Assembly (NCBI RefSeq): GCF_937616625.2
Contig: NC_065576.1
Span: 34,188,628-34,252,627, forward strand
DNA: 64,000 nt
Direction of reading: 5' to 3'
DNA from: Mercurialis annua
Taxonomy: Eukaryota > Streptophyta > Magnoliopsida > Malpighiales > Euphorbiaceae
A program made the translations under genes and the position numbers. The notes beneath the pieces are model-generated. The model worked only from the letters and a program-made list of their open reading frames with translations, was not told the origin of the DNA and did not search any database. Of this stretch, positions 46,108 through 58,226 are shown one piece after another. Within the stretch, counting starts at the first letter, position 1. Each line of letters opens with the position of its first letter.

Positions 46108-47391
46108 TCAATCTTCATCATCATCGGGGTCTTCATTGTGAGGAGGTGAAGTGGAGGGCGAAAATGACCAATGAGAGTCAAATTTGTTCTTGAGATATGT
46201 CATCCCTTCCTTGATAGTATTGACCTCCCCCTCAAGCATTGTCATCCTTGACATCATATGAACATTTTGTCCATAAATAGTTTCAAACATTTGAGCTTGA
46301 GACATGGTTGCAAAAGGAGGTGGAGGGTTACTTGATGAGGCATGGGGATCCATATGTGGCCATGATTCACGCTTTTCTTGCCTCATTGCCCTTGCGGCTT
46401 CCTCAACATCTTCCTCAATATTAGTAGAGGAGATCCTTCTTTTTCTTGCTAGCCTTTCAATTTCACCACCAATGACATTCTCACCAAACAAATATTGAAT
46501 GGAGTTGTCACGAACCAAGATGGCTTTAGAAGAATGCTCAAAATGCTCTTGGTCCAAGGGAGCACATTTCCAATGAAAAGGTTGAGGATTAGCATTCTTG
46601 ACTTGAGAAGTGAGGGCTTTGGCCTTTTTGACTAGGCACGTCACAAAGGAGGCAACCCTTAGGTGACCCCCTCTCTTATCAAGATCAAAAAGGTAATTCA
46701 TAAAGTAGAAGTCACAAGAAAATTTAATACCTTTTGTTGCAAGATAGAGGAAAAACACATCCTTCTTGGAAATTTTCTCATTGCCCTCACTTCTTGCATG
46801 AATGGAGTGAGTGATGATGCGATGAAGGATGAATAATGGTAGGGTCTTCAATGTCTTGGCGGTTGCGGAATTGGAACGATATGGTGTGATGGTGCTAATT
46901 TTGCCCCAAAATTCCTCAAAGTTGAACCGAACATGAGAAGGACATGTAGGATGCCCCCATTCAAAGCCAAACGCATCATCAACTTCTTCTCTTGATAGCC
47001 GGTAAAGCCTTCCTTGAACTCGAAAGGAGACCCCAAAATAACCAACTTCTCCATCTTCCTTGCGAATGATGTAGAGTGAAGAGAGTACTTCGCGAGTCAA
47101 ATTTTCATACCCATCATGGTGATGAGAGTAGACAAATTTCCTCCACCCGAGATTGTCAATTAGTTCCAAAACATCTCTTTTCACATTGCTTGCTTCTAAA
47201 CCCGTAAAATCTATGTAGCGACTAGGCAAAATGGGCCTCTCATGGAACTTACTAATCCTTAAGTTCAAGGTCTCTTGATCATGTGTTGGAATTTCCACTT
47301 GTGGTGGAATTGCTTCTCTTTGGCTAGTAGAAGGGCCTTGAGATTTCTTACTTTGTGTCTTTCTTCTCAATGAGCGAAGGGGGGAATCCAT
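46108..47391 (-). CDS. Third ORF of the copia element, downstream of pol (Athila ORF1-like?)
   Basis: 427 codons from ATG 47391 (MDSPLRSLRRKTQSKK) on the same strand as gag-pol, 595 nt beyond the end of pol. The basic, Ser-rich start is followed by a globular region with blocks such as RFNFEEFWGKIST and GVSFRVQGRLYRLSREEVDD, and an acidic C-terminus (HNEDPDDDED). The middle resembles the plant retrotransposon ORF-1 (Athila-type) family rather than a membrane glycoprotein; I see no signal peptide or clear transmembrane segment. Sireviruses often carry an 'env-like' ORF at this position. Function unknown. It is fully open while gag and pol are broken. Confidence 0.6.
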   Translation of the reverse strand: MDSPLRSLRRKTQSKKSQGPSTSQREAIPPQVEIPTHDQETLNLRISKFHERPILPSRYIDFTGLEASNVKRDVLELIDNLGWRKFVYSHHHDGYENLTREVLSSLYIIRKEDGEVGYFGVSFRVQGRLYRLSREEVDDAFGFEWGHPTCPSHVRFNFEEFWGKISTITPYRSNSATAKTLKTLPLFILHRIITHSIHARSEGNEKISKKDVFFLYLATKGIKFSCDFYFMNYLFDLDKRGGHLRVASFVTCLVKKAKALTSQVKNANPQPFHWKCAPLDQEHFEHSSKAILVRDNSIQYLFGENVIGGEIERLARKRRISSTNIEEDVEEAARAMRQEKRESWPHMDPHASSSNPPPPFATMSQAQMFETIYGQNVHMMSRMTMLEGEVNTIKEGMTYLKNKFDSHWSFSPSTSPPHNEDPDDDED

Positions 47392-47457
47392 GATGCAAGT
47401 GAAAAATGATGATGAACAAGAGTATTTGATGAGAAAAATGAGTGATTTTGGTAGCAA

Positions 47458-47985
47458 AAGGTGTTAGAAATGTTGTAGAAAGTTGTAAACAAGAGAACTA
47501 CTAAAGGGGAGTATTTATAGGCATGAAAAACGACTCCAACGGCTAGTTAACGGCTAGTTTGACCCATTAAATGCATTGAAAACCGTTACTTAACGGCTAT
47601 TTTTTTTTGAAAATTCGAAGGAGTTCGCGCCTGCGAACTAGGGTTCGCGACAGCGAACTCTCACTGCTGAAAATTTCCTTTTTGAAGATCAAACGTCGCG
47701 GGGGCGAACAAGAGTTAGCGCCCGCGAGGTTTGTCTGGACACAAAAAAATTGACAAAATTGAAATTTTCAATTAAAAGGAATTAAGCCTTGATTTTTAAA
47801 AGTTGGAACACATTTGATGTGAAATGAGGGACTATTCAGTTTAATTCATGAGTAGAATCAACTAGCTAAGGTCCAATCATTTAATCATGTTATCACAATA
47901 AGAGAACAATAAATAGCATGAAAAATAACAACCATAGAACCAAAGAGAATATAAATTCGGATGCTTAAATCACATAGCAAACAAA
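47458..47985. other. Non-coding spacer between pol and the third ORF of copia
   Basis: About 530 bp with no reading frame of note. It contains four more GCGCCCGCGAAC-like GC-rich words (47630-47735), the same motif as in the LTRs. Confidence 0.5.
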
Positions 47986-50900
47986 TCACAATAAGGTAGA
48001 CCCATCAATCATACCAATTTCTCTTAAGATAAAAGACATCCTTTCCTCATTTAAGGGTTTTGTGAAAATATCCGCCAATTGATTGTTTGTATCAATGAAT
48101 TCTAATACAAGATCTCCCAATTGGACATGATCACGCATAAAATGGTGTCTAATATCTATGTTCTTGGATCTAGAGTGTTGGATCGGGTTCTTGGACAAGT
48201 TGATCGCACTAGTATTGTCACATTTCAAAGGAATATGATCAACCACAATTCCATAGTCCTTGAGATGTTGTCGAATCCAAAGAACTTGGGTACAACAACT
48301 TCCCGCGGCTACATATTCGGCTTCGGCCGTGGACAAGGCAACCGACACTTGTTTCTTACTATGCCAAGAAACAAGGCAATTGCCTAGGAATTGACAAGTT
48401 CCCGATGTACTTTTTCTATCTATGACACTACCGGCATAGTCCGCATCCGAATAAGAAACAAGGTCAAAGGAGTTATTCCTAGGATACCAAAGACCTAAGT
48501 GTTGTGTGCCCATGAGATATTTGAAAATTCTTTTGACATGAAAATAATGAGACTCTTTCGGACAAGATTGAAAACAAGCACAAAGGCAAACACTAAACAT
48601 TATATCCGGTCTACTAGCGGTAAGATAGAGTAAGGAACCAATCATACCTCGATATTTCTTTTCATCAAAGTTCTTACCACTTTCATCCTTGTCAATTTTA
48701 ACATTGGTGGGCATTGGGGTTTTGCTTGTCTTACATCCATCCATGCCAAATCTCTTGAGTAATTCTTTAGTGTATTTGGCTTGATTGATGAATATTCCCT
48801 CATTACTTTGCTTGATTTAAAGCCCCAAGAAGAACTTAAGTTCTCCCATTAAACTCATTTCAAATTCATTTGTCATGCACTTTGAAAAATCCTCACAAAG
48901 CAACTCATTAGTAGCACCAAAGATTATGTCATCAACATAAATTTGCACAACAAGAATGTCTTTAAAACTTCTTTTGATGAAAAGAGTGGTATCCACTTTA
49001 CCCTTAGTAAAACCGTTTATGATGAGGAATGTGCTAAGCCTATCATACCAAGCTCTAGGTGCTTGTTTCAATCCGTAGAGAGCCTTGTTAAGTTTAAAAA
49101 CATGGTTAGGAAATTCAAAGTTTTCAAAACCCGGAGGTTGAGAGACAAAAACTTCTTCTTGAATAAAACCATTTAAGAAAGCACTCTTTACATCCATTTG
49201 ATAAAGTTTAAAATTCATATGACATGCAAATGCAAGCAAAATTCTAATAGCCTCTAATCTAGCCACGGGGGCAAAGGTCTCATCATAATCGATACCTTCC
49301 TCTTGACTATATCCTTTGGCAACAAGTCTAGCTTTGTTTCTAGTAATGACTCCATCCTCATCAAGTTTATTTCTAAAGACCCATTTTGTGCCAATAATAG
49401 AACCAAAGCTAGGCCTAGGGACTAATTCCCAAACATTACTCCTCTCAAATTGGTTGAGTTCATCTTGCATTGCAATCACCCAACACTCATCATTGATAGC
49501 CTCTTCAATGGTCCTTGGCTCAATTTGAGAGAGAAATGCAAGGTTGTTAGAGGCTTGAGATCTAATGAATATACCTCTTTGGAATCCATCAAGTACTTGC
49601 TCTCTTGGGTGGTTCTTCGTTGTTCTTGTCGCTTTAGGGAGTTCCGGGGGCGGATCTTCCTCTTGTGGAAAGTCTTCCTCAAGTGTTGTTTGCATTGGTG
49701 CACTTTCTTGAGGTTTCTCTTCATCATCCATCTTGTTGAATGTGGGATCAACCTCTCCAATGTCTAGTGATCCAAAATGATCTACAAAATCCATACCTTT
49801 CCCATCAAGTGTATTGTTTTCATCAAAAACAACATGCATAGATTCTTCAACAAGCAAAGTGGACTTATTGAATACTCTATAGGCTTTTCTACATGTAGAA
49901 TAACCTAAAAATATGCCTTCATTGGATTTAGAAGCAAATTTATCTAGGTTATCCTTTGTATTTAATATGAAGCATTTACACCCAAAAACTCTTAGATATG
50001 AAATGTTGGGTTTTCTTCCCATCCATAACTCATAAGGTGTTTTATTCAAAATGGATCTTTTCAAAACACGATTTTGCACATAACAAGAAGTATTGACGGC
50101 TTCCGCCCAAAAATAGCTTGGTAATTTAAATTCATTTAGCATAGTCCTTGCCATTTCTATAAGAGATCTATTCTTCCTTTCCACTACCCCATTTTGTTGG
50201 GGAGTTCTAGGACACGAGAACTCATGAGAAATACCAAGGTCTTCACAATAGCTTTCAAAAAGATGATTTTTAAATTCACCACCATTGTCACTTCTTATAC
50301 TCATAATATAATATCCCATTTTGTTTTGAACAAGTTTTGAAAAACTTTTTAAAGCATCAAAAGTGTCATCCTTATGAGCCATGAAAATAACCCAAGTATA
50401 TCTAGAGTAATCATCAACAAGGACATAGGTATAGTGCTTACTACCCAAACTAGCAACTCTAGATGGTCCAAATAAATCCATATGAATCAATTGAAGAGGT
50501 TTGGATGTACTTACCACCTTTTTGGATTTGAAGGATGACTTGTGTTGTTTCCCCATTTGACATGAAGCACAAACTTTGTCCTTCTCAAATTTAATATCCG
50601 GAAGTCCAATCACAAGTGCTCCTTTTCTCAAGTTGTCTATCAACTCCATGTTAGCATGGGCAAGCCTTCTATGCCAAAGCCAAGGCTCGTTCTTTGTGGA
50701 CATAAGACACTTGAGATTCTTGTTAGAAGTTGAGTCTAAGTCAATTATGTAAATATTTTCACTCCTTTCTCCTCTAAGGATGGTCTTGTTATCACTAACT
50801 TGAGTAATGTAACAAGCCTTAGAGTCAAAAGTGACTCTTAAGCCACTATCACATAATTGACTTACACTCAACAAGTTATGCTTCAAACCATCAACTAATA

Positions 50901-51108
50901 GAACATTTCTAATACAAGAGGATGAGTTTGAAGTCTTACCAATCTTACCAATACCCACCACTTTTCCTTTTGCATTGTCACCAAAGGTTACATAGCCACC
51001 ATCCTTTGATTAAAGGGTTGGGAATAGCTTTGAAGTTCCGGTCATGTGCCTTGAGCACCCACTATCCACAATCCAAGGTCGATTTTCCTTGATGTCTACT
51101 CCTTTTCC
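47986..51108 (-). pseudogene. Copia pol (PR-INT-RT-RNase H) with in-frame stops
   Basis: In one frame on the minus strand: protease (WIVDSGCSRHMTG), a TAA stop at 51010-51012, then the long open part 50961-48817. That part has the integrase zinc region ([13 protein letters not shown]...[10 protein letters not shown]), catalytic core (HMDLFGP, DNGGEF, Glu in [11 protein letters not shown]) and RT ([33 protein letters not shown]). A second stop TAA interrupts FFLGL-IKQSNEG at 48817-48819. RT/RNase H continues in the same frame to 47986 (YSDADYAGS, ALSTAEAEYVAA, QLADIFTKPL). Both stops look like single-base changes of sense codons. Enzymatic roles are those of copia polyproteins; this copy cannot make them intact. 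Confidence 0.9.
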
Positions 51109-51126
51109 CTAAAACACACAAGGAAA

Positions 51127-52521
51127 TTAAGAACTTTTAGGTACCCAAATGTACTTGGGTCCTTGAGGGTTAGTCTTGGAATCATCCAAGTGAATCAAGT
51201 TCAAGTGGATTTTCCTCACATAGCACCTTCCATTTGTATGCCCAACCTTCATGCAATAGAAGCATCTAATGGTTGACTTAGCCTTTTTGGGCTTAGGTCT
51301 CCATGTTTTAGAATGAGTTGAAGGAGCATCCTTACCACAAGAGCAACATGTGTGAGGTTGTCTTGGGTTGGTGTGAGCATTCTTACCCTTGGGTGGTTGT
51401 CCCTTGGGGTTGGGACCTCTAGGCTTAGCATTCTTGGGAATGCTTGGTCTAGTGTCCTTAGCCTTAACATTTGTTGGAATGCTTGACTTGGTAACTTTAG
51501 GCTTATCATCCTTAGATGTGTTGGCCTTAGCTTGTGGAGGATCAACATCCATCTTAGTCATAGAAGGACTAGAGGGTGTTGTCTCCTTTGTGAACTCCAC
51601 ATCTATGGAAGAAGATTGTATCGTTCTAGCTCTCTTGAAGGTGGTTCTAGAGGATGGAGATGATGAGCAACTAGCCACAAAACCCAATCCTTCCTTAGAA
51701 GAAGAAGGTCTTTGAAAAGTCAACATCTCATCTAAAGATTGTTTTCCCTTTTGAAACTTAGTCAAAGAAGTTTTGTACTCAATCACTTCCTTCTTTAATT
51801 TCTCATTCTCTTCTTTCAAAGAGTTGAGAGAAGTGAGATTGGAAGTATTAAGTAGAGAAATTGAATTTTTTAAGGATTAATTTTGTAAATTCAAATTAAC
51901 AATTTGTTTTTGAAAATCATTAATTTTAGCCTCAAGTAAGGAAAAATCTTCTTTGTTTTTCACAATTTTTCTCTTATAGCTATTGACTTTCTTAGCCATA
52001 GTTTTCATCATTTCCACCTTCTCATCCCCACTATCACTTTCATGATCATGGGTAGAGATATCATCAATAGAAGAAGAGGAAATAGAGGAGTCATTGTGTA
52101 CCTTAGTGGAAGAGGCTTCCTCTATATTGGCCATGAAACAAATGTTTGCTTTTTCACTTTCATAGTCCTCATCCTCTTCACTAGTTCCTTCATGATGATT
52201 CTCAAGAGTAACCCATATCTCCTTTGCGGTTTGACAATGAAGAATTTTTCCTCCTTCTTCTCTAGAGAGTGCATGATAGAGAGTGGACATGCACTTATTG
52301 TTTTTAAAGTAGGCAATTTCCTCAAGGGGAGTCCAAGCATCTCTTGGCTTATTCACCTCAACACCATCAACAAGATTTGTAGGACAAACCCATGGCTTCC
52401 TTATGCATTGCCATAGATTCACATTTTCACTATCAAGATACTTCTCCATCTTTTGCTTCCAATACGCATAATCGGTACCATCAAAGTATGGTCTTATGGA
52501 ATTGTTGAGAAACCCTTCCAT
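51127..52521 (-). pseudogene. Copia gag with one in-frame stop
   Basis: Starts at ATG 52521 (MEGFLNNSIRPYFDGTDYAYW), a copia-type gag N-terminus. A TAA at 51877-51879 interrupts it and the same frame continues to 51127. The second part has a coiled-coil start (EENEKLKKEVIEYK), a Lys/Pro-rich linker and a zinc knuckle CFYCMKVGHTNGRC (C-x2-C-x4-H-x4-C). Gag coats the RNA genome in cytoplasmic particles. After the stop at 51127, pol follows in the same frame behind a further TAG, so gag and pol may be linked by splicing or readthrough in intact relatives. Confidence 0.82.
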
Positions 52522-52584
52522 TGCTTTTGGATCTTCAAACTCTTGCAATTAAGCACAACTAGAGCACCAAGCTCTGATACCACT

Positions 52585-53543
52585 TGTAACCCAATAGCAA
52601 CTAGAAGGGGGGGTTGAATAGTTGCCACTAAAAACTTTTGCGGATTAAGGATTTGATTAAAACTAAACTAATGGAGGTTTGAGAAGGAAGAACACACAAG
52701 ATTTATAGTGGTTCGGTGATTAACACACTCACCTACATCCACTTCCCTCAAACTAGAGGTTTCCACTAAACTTGGAGTTTTTACAAGTTCACTCCCAACT
52801 TAGGTTTTCAAAGGCTCAACCCAAACCAACAACTAACAACAACAACCTATAGTTTTTCTAGGCAAAACTACAAACCAAACAACAAGAGTTTCTAGGGTTC
52901 ACTCTTAAACCAACAAATTACAAAGGTTTTTCACACAAGATTTGAAGATTGCTTGAGAGGTTTGAATGCTTTTGTTGTCAACCCTTTTCCATACACAACA
53001 GTATGATATATATAGGCCTCCAAACAATTCTTCCCGTTACTCTTTTTGTGTGAAGCAAAAGAGTAACAAATCAGCTTTTTGAAAAAGACTTGCCAGACGG
53101 AGTTCGCGCCCGCCAACTCAAGTTCGCGCCCGCGAACGGCTCCTAGGGAAAAGTCCTCAACGGTCCTCTGCTGAAGTGTCAGCACCTCGTTGGGTGTAAT
53201 AAATGACCGTTGCAACTCAACATTTTAAGACTTGAACTTCGCGCCCGCGAGGTATACTTGGCGCCCGCGAACTATGGTTCGCTCTCAATACTTGCTGAAT
53301 CTGGCACTCGCGAGCCTCAATCCCATTCATGTCTGATTAAGTTCGCGCCCGTGAACAATAGTTGGCGCCCGCCAACTTCCACTGGACAGCTTGGTGATCG
53401 AAAAATTTGATTGTCGCTAGAGATGTCCGATTTGCTTTCCGAGTGTTCCGGGGGGTTCCTACACACTTAATTAGAGTGTTAGAACCTTTGGTGTTAATTG
53501 TCATGGTCAAAATAGAAGAGATTGAATCAATTAAGGTCCAACA
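52585..53543 (-). repeat. 5' LTR of the copia element
   Basis: 959 bp. On the minus strand it is followed after two bases by the primer site TGGTATCAGAGC (about 52571-52582 in plus coordinates). It carries the same GC-rich GCGCCCGC words as the 3' LTR. Confidence 0.88.
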
Positions 53544-56175
53544 AACCCGTAGCAAGCCTCGCGAAAAACAATCAAACATATAAACCTGCAGAAACACTGC
53601 TCGGGGGCAACCGAGACACCAATCTAAGTCTAGCAATTTATATCACAGTTCTAATATAAACAACTTAAATATCTGAAATACTCAGCTGAACCGAGTCTCA
53701 ACAGCATGCTTTATATATAACGAGATAAATCCAGAGTATACATACCAAAGGTAATAATAAAATAATCGGACCAATCCGACAATTCAGAGTACGATAATCA
53801 AAACAAATACTAGTTCTACTGCGGTCTAAGAGTTTAAAACAATAGACTAGTTTTATTAACAAAAAAACCTCCAAGAATCAAGAATTGGAGATGACCAAGC
53901 TTTTAAATCATGAACCTGGAAAAATTGGGAAAACAACGGGGTCAGATATACTGAGATGAGTTCGCAATACTATTTACATTTTTATTAAGTTTCAAACCCT
54001 TAAATCAAAACATTTTATACTAATATAGTATGATTATGGAAATACAGTATTGAAATGATCCCAGCGTGAGTATGACATATCATACCGAAAAATAAACCCA
54101 GAGTGGACGGGAACAAATCCTCGTCAAATTATATACCAGCGTAAGCAAGACTTTAGTCTGCCGATTCCCAGAGTACTTACCGGTGCACACAGTCTCGATA
54201 CAAGCCTATCGAGTAGCTCGTTTCAATCCAGATCCATAATCGCTTAAAACAGTTTAAAAGCATTTATAATACTAAAATAAAATGCGGTACTTAATAAAGC
54301 GGTAAATAGCACTACAAACTCACTGCTTGCTTATCCACGTGAATCTTGGCAAACAGCAACCCTGCGTAGACTCCAAAGCACGAGCAGCCGACGGGTCTAA
54401 AACAATATATAAGTTAAAATCTGAACAATCCCTAACTCTAAGATTACTAGACATCATATAGGACTAGCATCTTAACACCACCAAAGATCAACATTCGAAA
54501 CACAGTAATCTCAAAGCCAATGTACTTACATCCAACCAATATAATAGCTAGCTAAGCTTAGGTGAGTTCTCGTTTTAAAAATAATCCAGAGTAATATAAT
54601 TCAAACAACATCTTTCGAAATTCATGAAATCCCAGAGTAATGTGTTAGCCATATATAAACTATATGCTCAACACAACATGTCGGGCGATACAAGTCTAAC
54701 CCGACCCAACCAGAGTAAAATCCAAAGTTAAATCCTTAAAAACCAAACCAATGTATTTGAAACAAGAACTCACTATAAGCTTAATCTAAAGCAAGTCAAA
54801 ACCATAAACAATAACAATAAGTCAATAAATTGTCAACACTTGACAATTCCACCCGGAGTTCATACTTCTCAAATAAAACACATTAAGTGTAAATAAACAT
54901 GATTCAGAAACACATTGAAATAATGAACTCAGATCTGAAGTATACACTTAGACAGCCTTTAAAACCATTGTAAAATATTACTACCTTAAATGCCTTAACA
55001 ACAACTTGTTATCCAAATAACCCAAGGTAAACCATCATCCTTGCGTTTACTAAAACAGTTTCCAGCCCTAAGTGATTTATTTAAATCACCCTAAGCATGC
55101 CATATAGCTAAGGCAAAACAACCCAAGTCATCGAATAGATTACCACACAATTTAACACCCAAAGTACTTGTTTTAGTTCTTTAAAACGATTCAATGGAAA
55201 CATTTCCAGCCACTTAAAATAATTCAAAAACAGTGAATTCGACTTGTTAAAACCACATTCTTTATAGCAATTCATTATAACCAAATTCTCTAATATCCCC
55301 AAGGTATAATTGGCATCTAAACCACCTAAGATCAAGTTTTATAAAATTTTCAGATTTTTATTCAAAGAGAAACAGAATTTAAAATCCAAAACATCAACAA
55401 ATTGATATACTTATCAATTAAGGCAAAACATCCATACCACCCATTGTATAAACAACGTTTAGAGATCAATTATGATTGATTTAACAAATTTCCAGATTTA
55501 ACTTCAAACCAACACTGAAAACACAAGCCAAAGCATCCAAGGTATATAATCAAATCATAACCTAACAATCTCTACACATAAATTCAATGAATTAGAACCA
55601 CTAACCTCTTGGAACGGACTAAGAACGGTTCAATAACGAAAACCCAGAAATTATATAACCAAAATCAGCCTACAATCAATCAAAACGATGGCTAAAGGAT
55701 TAAGAACAACTTGAAACAATTAAACTATGATTAAACCATAAGAGATTGATGGAAAATACTTACCAATGATCAAAATAGGCTTATGAATCAATAGGAGGTG
55801 ATATTCAGAGAGTAGGTGCCGTTTTAGGGTTTTAGAAAAAGAGTAAAATCAGTTTAGGTCGAGTTTAGGGGGTTTAAATAGCAAAAACGACGAGCTGCAG
55901 AAAAGCTGAAAAAGCCTTGTCTCGATCGAGACAGACTTGTCTCGATCGAGACAAGAGTAAAAAGAAACTCTCTGCCTCAAAAACTACTCTTGTCTCGATC
56001 GAGACAACCTTGTCTCGATCGAGACAAGAGTTAAAGAAACTCTTATCTCTAAGGCTTGAAACAACAAGGTAACAAACATACACAAACATGATGAATGAAC
56101 CATAAGGCACACAAAACTAAAAATATCACGTCGGAAAGTTCTTCGAAACAAGCCGGAAAAATACGGGGTGTTACA

Positions 56176-56885
56176 ATGGTGGCACTCACATTTCATGTCA
56201 AACAGAACCTTGGATACCTGGTAACTTTCCTTTCATTCCTCGTTTAAATCCCATAACATCCCATTATCCCATATTCATAAGTGACCTCATAGATCCCTCC
56301 TCTAGATCTTGGAAAGCAGAATTAGTATTGCAAACTTTTCATAAGGAAGATGCTCTTAAAATCCTGGCTTTGCCTCTTCCTTATTGGCCTCATCGTGATA
56401 ATCTAATTTGGCATTACACAAATAATGGCATTTATACAGTCAAATCAGGTTATTATATTGCATTACACAATGGCTATCGTGATTACCAATCTCTACATCC
56501 TCTTTTCTCTAAAACGGATTGGAAATTTGTTTGGAATCTACAAATCCCTAACAAGATCAAGATTTTCATCTGGCGATGTATTCATGATGGTCTACCAACT
56601 GCTTCAGCTCTCCATGTCCGTTTACAAACCAACCCCAACTGTACATTTTGTGGTACTACAGAAACCCTTATGCATCTTCTCTACCAATGCCCCCATGCCC
56701 AACGCATATGGTTTCAGTCTCCGCTCAACTTCAGATCTCAATGGGGAAATACTACTAACTTTGCCACACATTGGCTATTTACCATGCATCAGCTCCAAAA
56801 ATTAGACTCTTCTAACTCGGCAATTCCTTTATTTTGCTACACCCTTTGGCATGTCTGGAAATCAAGGAACAGCAATTTTTTTTAA
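56176..56885 (+). pseudogene. LINE ORF2 fragment, zf-RVT region
   Basis: Continues the frame of 44332-44752 after the solo LTR. It contains WHYTNNGIYTVKSGYYIA, then VWNLQIPNKIKIFIWRCIHD and the zinc-binding C...C...H...C set in CTFCGTTETLMHLLYQCPHA, the zf-RVT module typical of plant LINE reverse transcriptases. The frame ends at 56885 in a T8 run; the following RNase H is in another frame, so a slip in that run broke the gene. Confidence 0.85.
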
Positions 56886-57442
56886 TGAGCTTTCAAACTC
56901 CAATTGAAGAAACAGTGGCGTGCATAACCAGAGATGCCATGGAATTTGCTGAATCACAGAAATTCATGGATCATAATACTAGTCAATCGATGGTCACTAG
57001 AAGGTTTGTAGATGACCATAATGGAATACCTGCAGGCTACATGAAACTCAATTATGATGCTGCAGTAGACAAGCTGAAGAAACAGGGATTTATTGGTATT
57101 ATGGCAAAGGATAATCAGGGACAAATTAGAGGGAAATTCTCAGCCACATTCCGCTTCATATGGGATCTAGGGATCCTAGAATTTTTGGCTCTCCGTGAAT
57201 CCATGAACTGGGCTATTTCAAAAGGCTGGACTAAATTTCTATTCGAAGGTGATGCTCTCCAAGTATCCACAACCATAAACTCACGACTTTGTACCATTGC
57301 TTCTCTTCAGGGTATTTGTGCAGATATCTGGCATCTCCAACAAACCTTCTTAGCAACTATTTTCCAGTATGTTCCCCGTAACCAAAACACTGAAGCTCAT
57401 AATTGGGTTCAGCAGGTGAAGCGCTATCAATATTTTATTTAG
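56886..57442 (+). pseudogene. LINE ORF2 C-terminal RNase H domain
   Basis: In the frame running from 56834 to 57442: KLNYDAAVDKLKKQGFIGIM, LEFLALRESMNWAISKG, FEGDALQVSTTI and VPRNQNTEAHNW. This is the RVT_3/RNase H pattern, with Asp, Glu, Asp in place. It ends with TAG at about 57440 and a T-rich 3' end, then the A-run at about 57520-57530. It is separated from the zf-RVT part by a frameshift. Confidence 0.82.
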
Positions 57443-58085
57443 ATAGTCTTTTGTATTATTTTATTTTTGTTTCTTTTTATTTGTACTTTTCTATTCTATT
57501 TTCAATATATCTACCTCAGTTAAAAAAAAATATCAATTAATACCACAAAACTCATTTACTTTTCAATTAGTACCATCTTGCACAAACTTACACATGTCTA
57601 AGAATAAACACATGTTGCTTGTGACATTTTTTTAATTTTCCCTCTCCTCTCACACGTGTTCAGTACCTTCTTCTTCTTCTACTGCATCTTTCATTTTTTT
57701 TCTATTTGCTTCTCCTTTTGACTTAGTCTTTGACAGATTCTACATTGGATTGTAAAATTACAACAATTATTTTTTATAATTATTAAGCACCCTTCTGTAG
57801 AGAGCTTCACGTCCAAGGAATTGATTGTTCATCTCCACCACGTCGTCTCCATCTACCATTTTACCCTTACTTTCCATCAAAATCCCTAATTTACCCTTCC
57901 TCTTCTCTACCACCATCTTCACTTAAACTCTCTGTATACATAATTGATTAACACAAATTTTAAATACTTTTATGCTATATTTTCACTTTATGTACAAATT
58001 GCCTATTGTATGCATAATTTTTACTCCATGCTCAGTCGATTAATAAGATGTTTGATTAATTACTTCTAATGCAAATTACCAAAAA

Positions 58086-58088
<3 letters not shown>

Positions 58089-58142
<54 letters not shown>

Positions 58143-58226
58143 TTATATATATATATATTTATATTTATATTTATATTTATATATATATATATTTATATTT
58201 ATATTTATATTTATATATATATATTT
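58089..58226. repeat. TA / TTTATA microsatellite
   Basis: Alternating TA run of about 50 bp followed by interspersed TTTATATTTATA blocks. The apparent Tyr-Ile ORF across it is a product of the repeat. Confidence 0.9.

Larger units (their letters stand above)
44818..53543 (-). mobile_element. Ty1-copia element, Sirevirus-like, 8726 bp (minus strand)
   Basis: LTRs at 44818-45767 (3') and 52585-53543 (5') start TGTTGGACCTTAATTG and end GGGTTACA on the minus strand, and are flanked by AACCC (44813-44817 and 53544-53548). A primer site TGGTATCAGAGC (initiator Met) follows the 5' LTR on the minus strand, and a purine tract AAAAAGGGGGAGAA precedes the 3' LTR. Gene order is gag, PR, INT, RT, RNase H (copia order), then a further ORF. 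The LTRs differ at about 20 positions plus a 19-bp indel (roughly 2%), so it is older than the Tat element. Stops in gag, PR and RT make it defective. The Sirevirus assignment rests on the extra ORF and gag style. Confidence 0.9.
44753..56175 (-). mobile_element. Solo LTR of a Tekay-related element (minus strand), split by copia
   Basis: Segments 44753-44817 and 53544-56175 together make one LTR of about 2.7 kb. On the plus strand it starts TGTCACGACCC and ends ACGGGGTGTTACA; on the minus strand that is TGTAACACCCCGT...GGGTCGTGACA, the same family style as the array LTRs. It is flanked by ATGGT (44748-44752 and 56176-56180). No internal region is present, so it is a solo LTR left by LTR-LTR recombination. 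The larger part (53549-56175) is AT-rich with no gene; near its 56175 end are four copies of CTTGTCTCGATCGAGACA-type palindromes (about 55917-56030). Confidence 0.88.
44264..57530 (+). mobile_element. 5'-truncated L1-type LINE, split by a solo LTR
   Basis: Segments 44264-44752 and 56176 to about 57530 form one L1-type 3' end once the solo LTR (44753-56175) is ignored. The frame continues across the gap (ends LRWQING, resumes GTHISCQTEPWIPG). It ends with an A-run (about 57520-57530). Only the C-terminal part of the reverse transcriptase, the zf-RVT zinc region and an RNase H domain remain. The first ~65 bp end in TTCTGCAG/GAAAAG, which looks like a splice acceptor. The expected target duplication is unclear (CAATTA on both sides at best). 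Confidence 0.8.
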
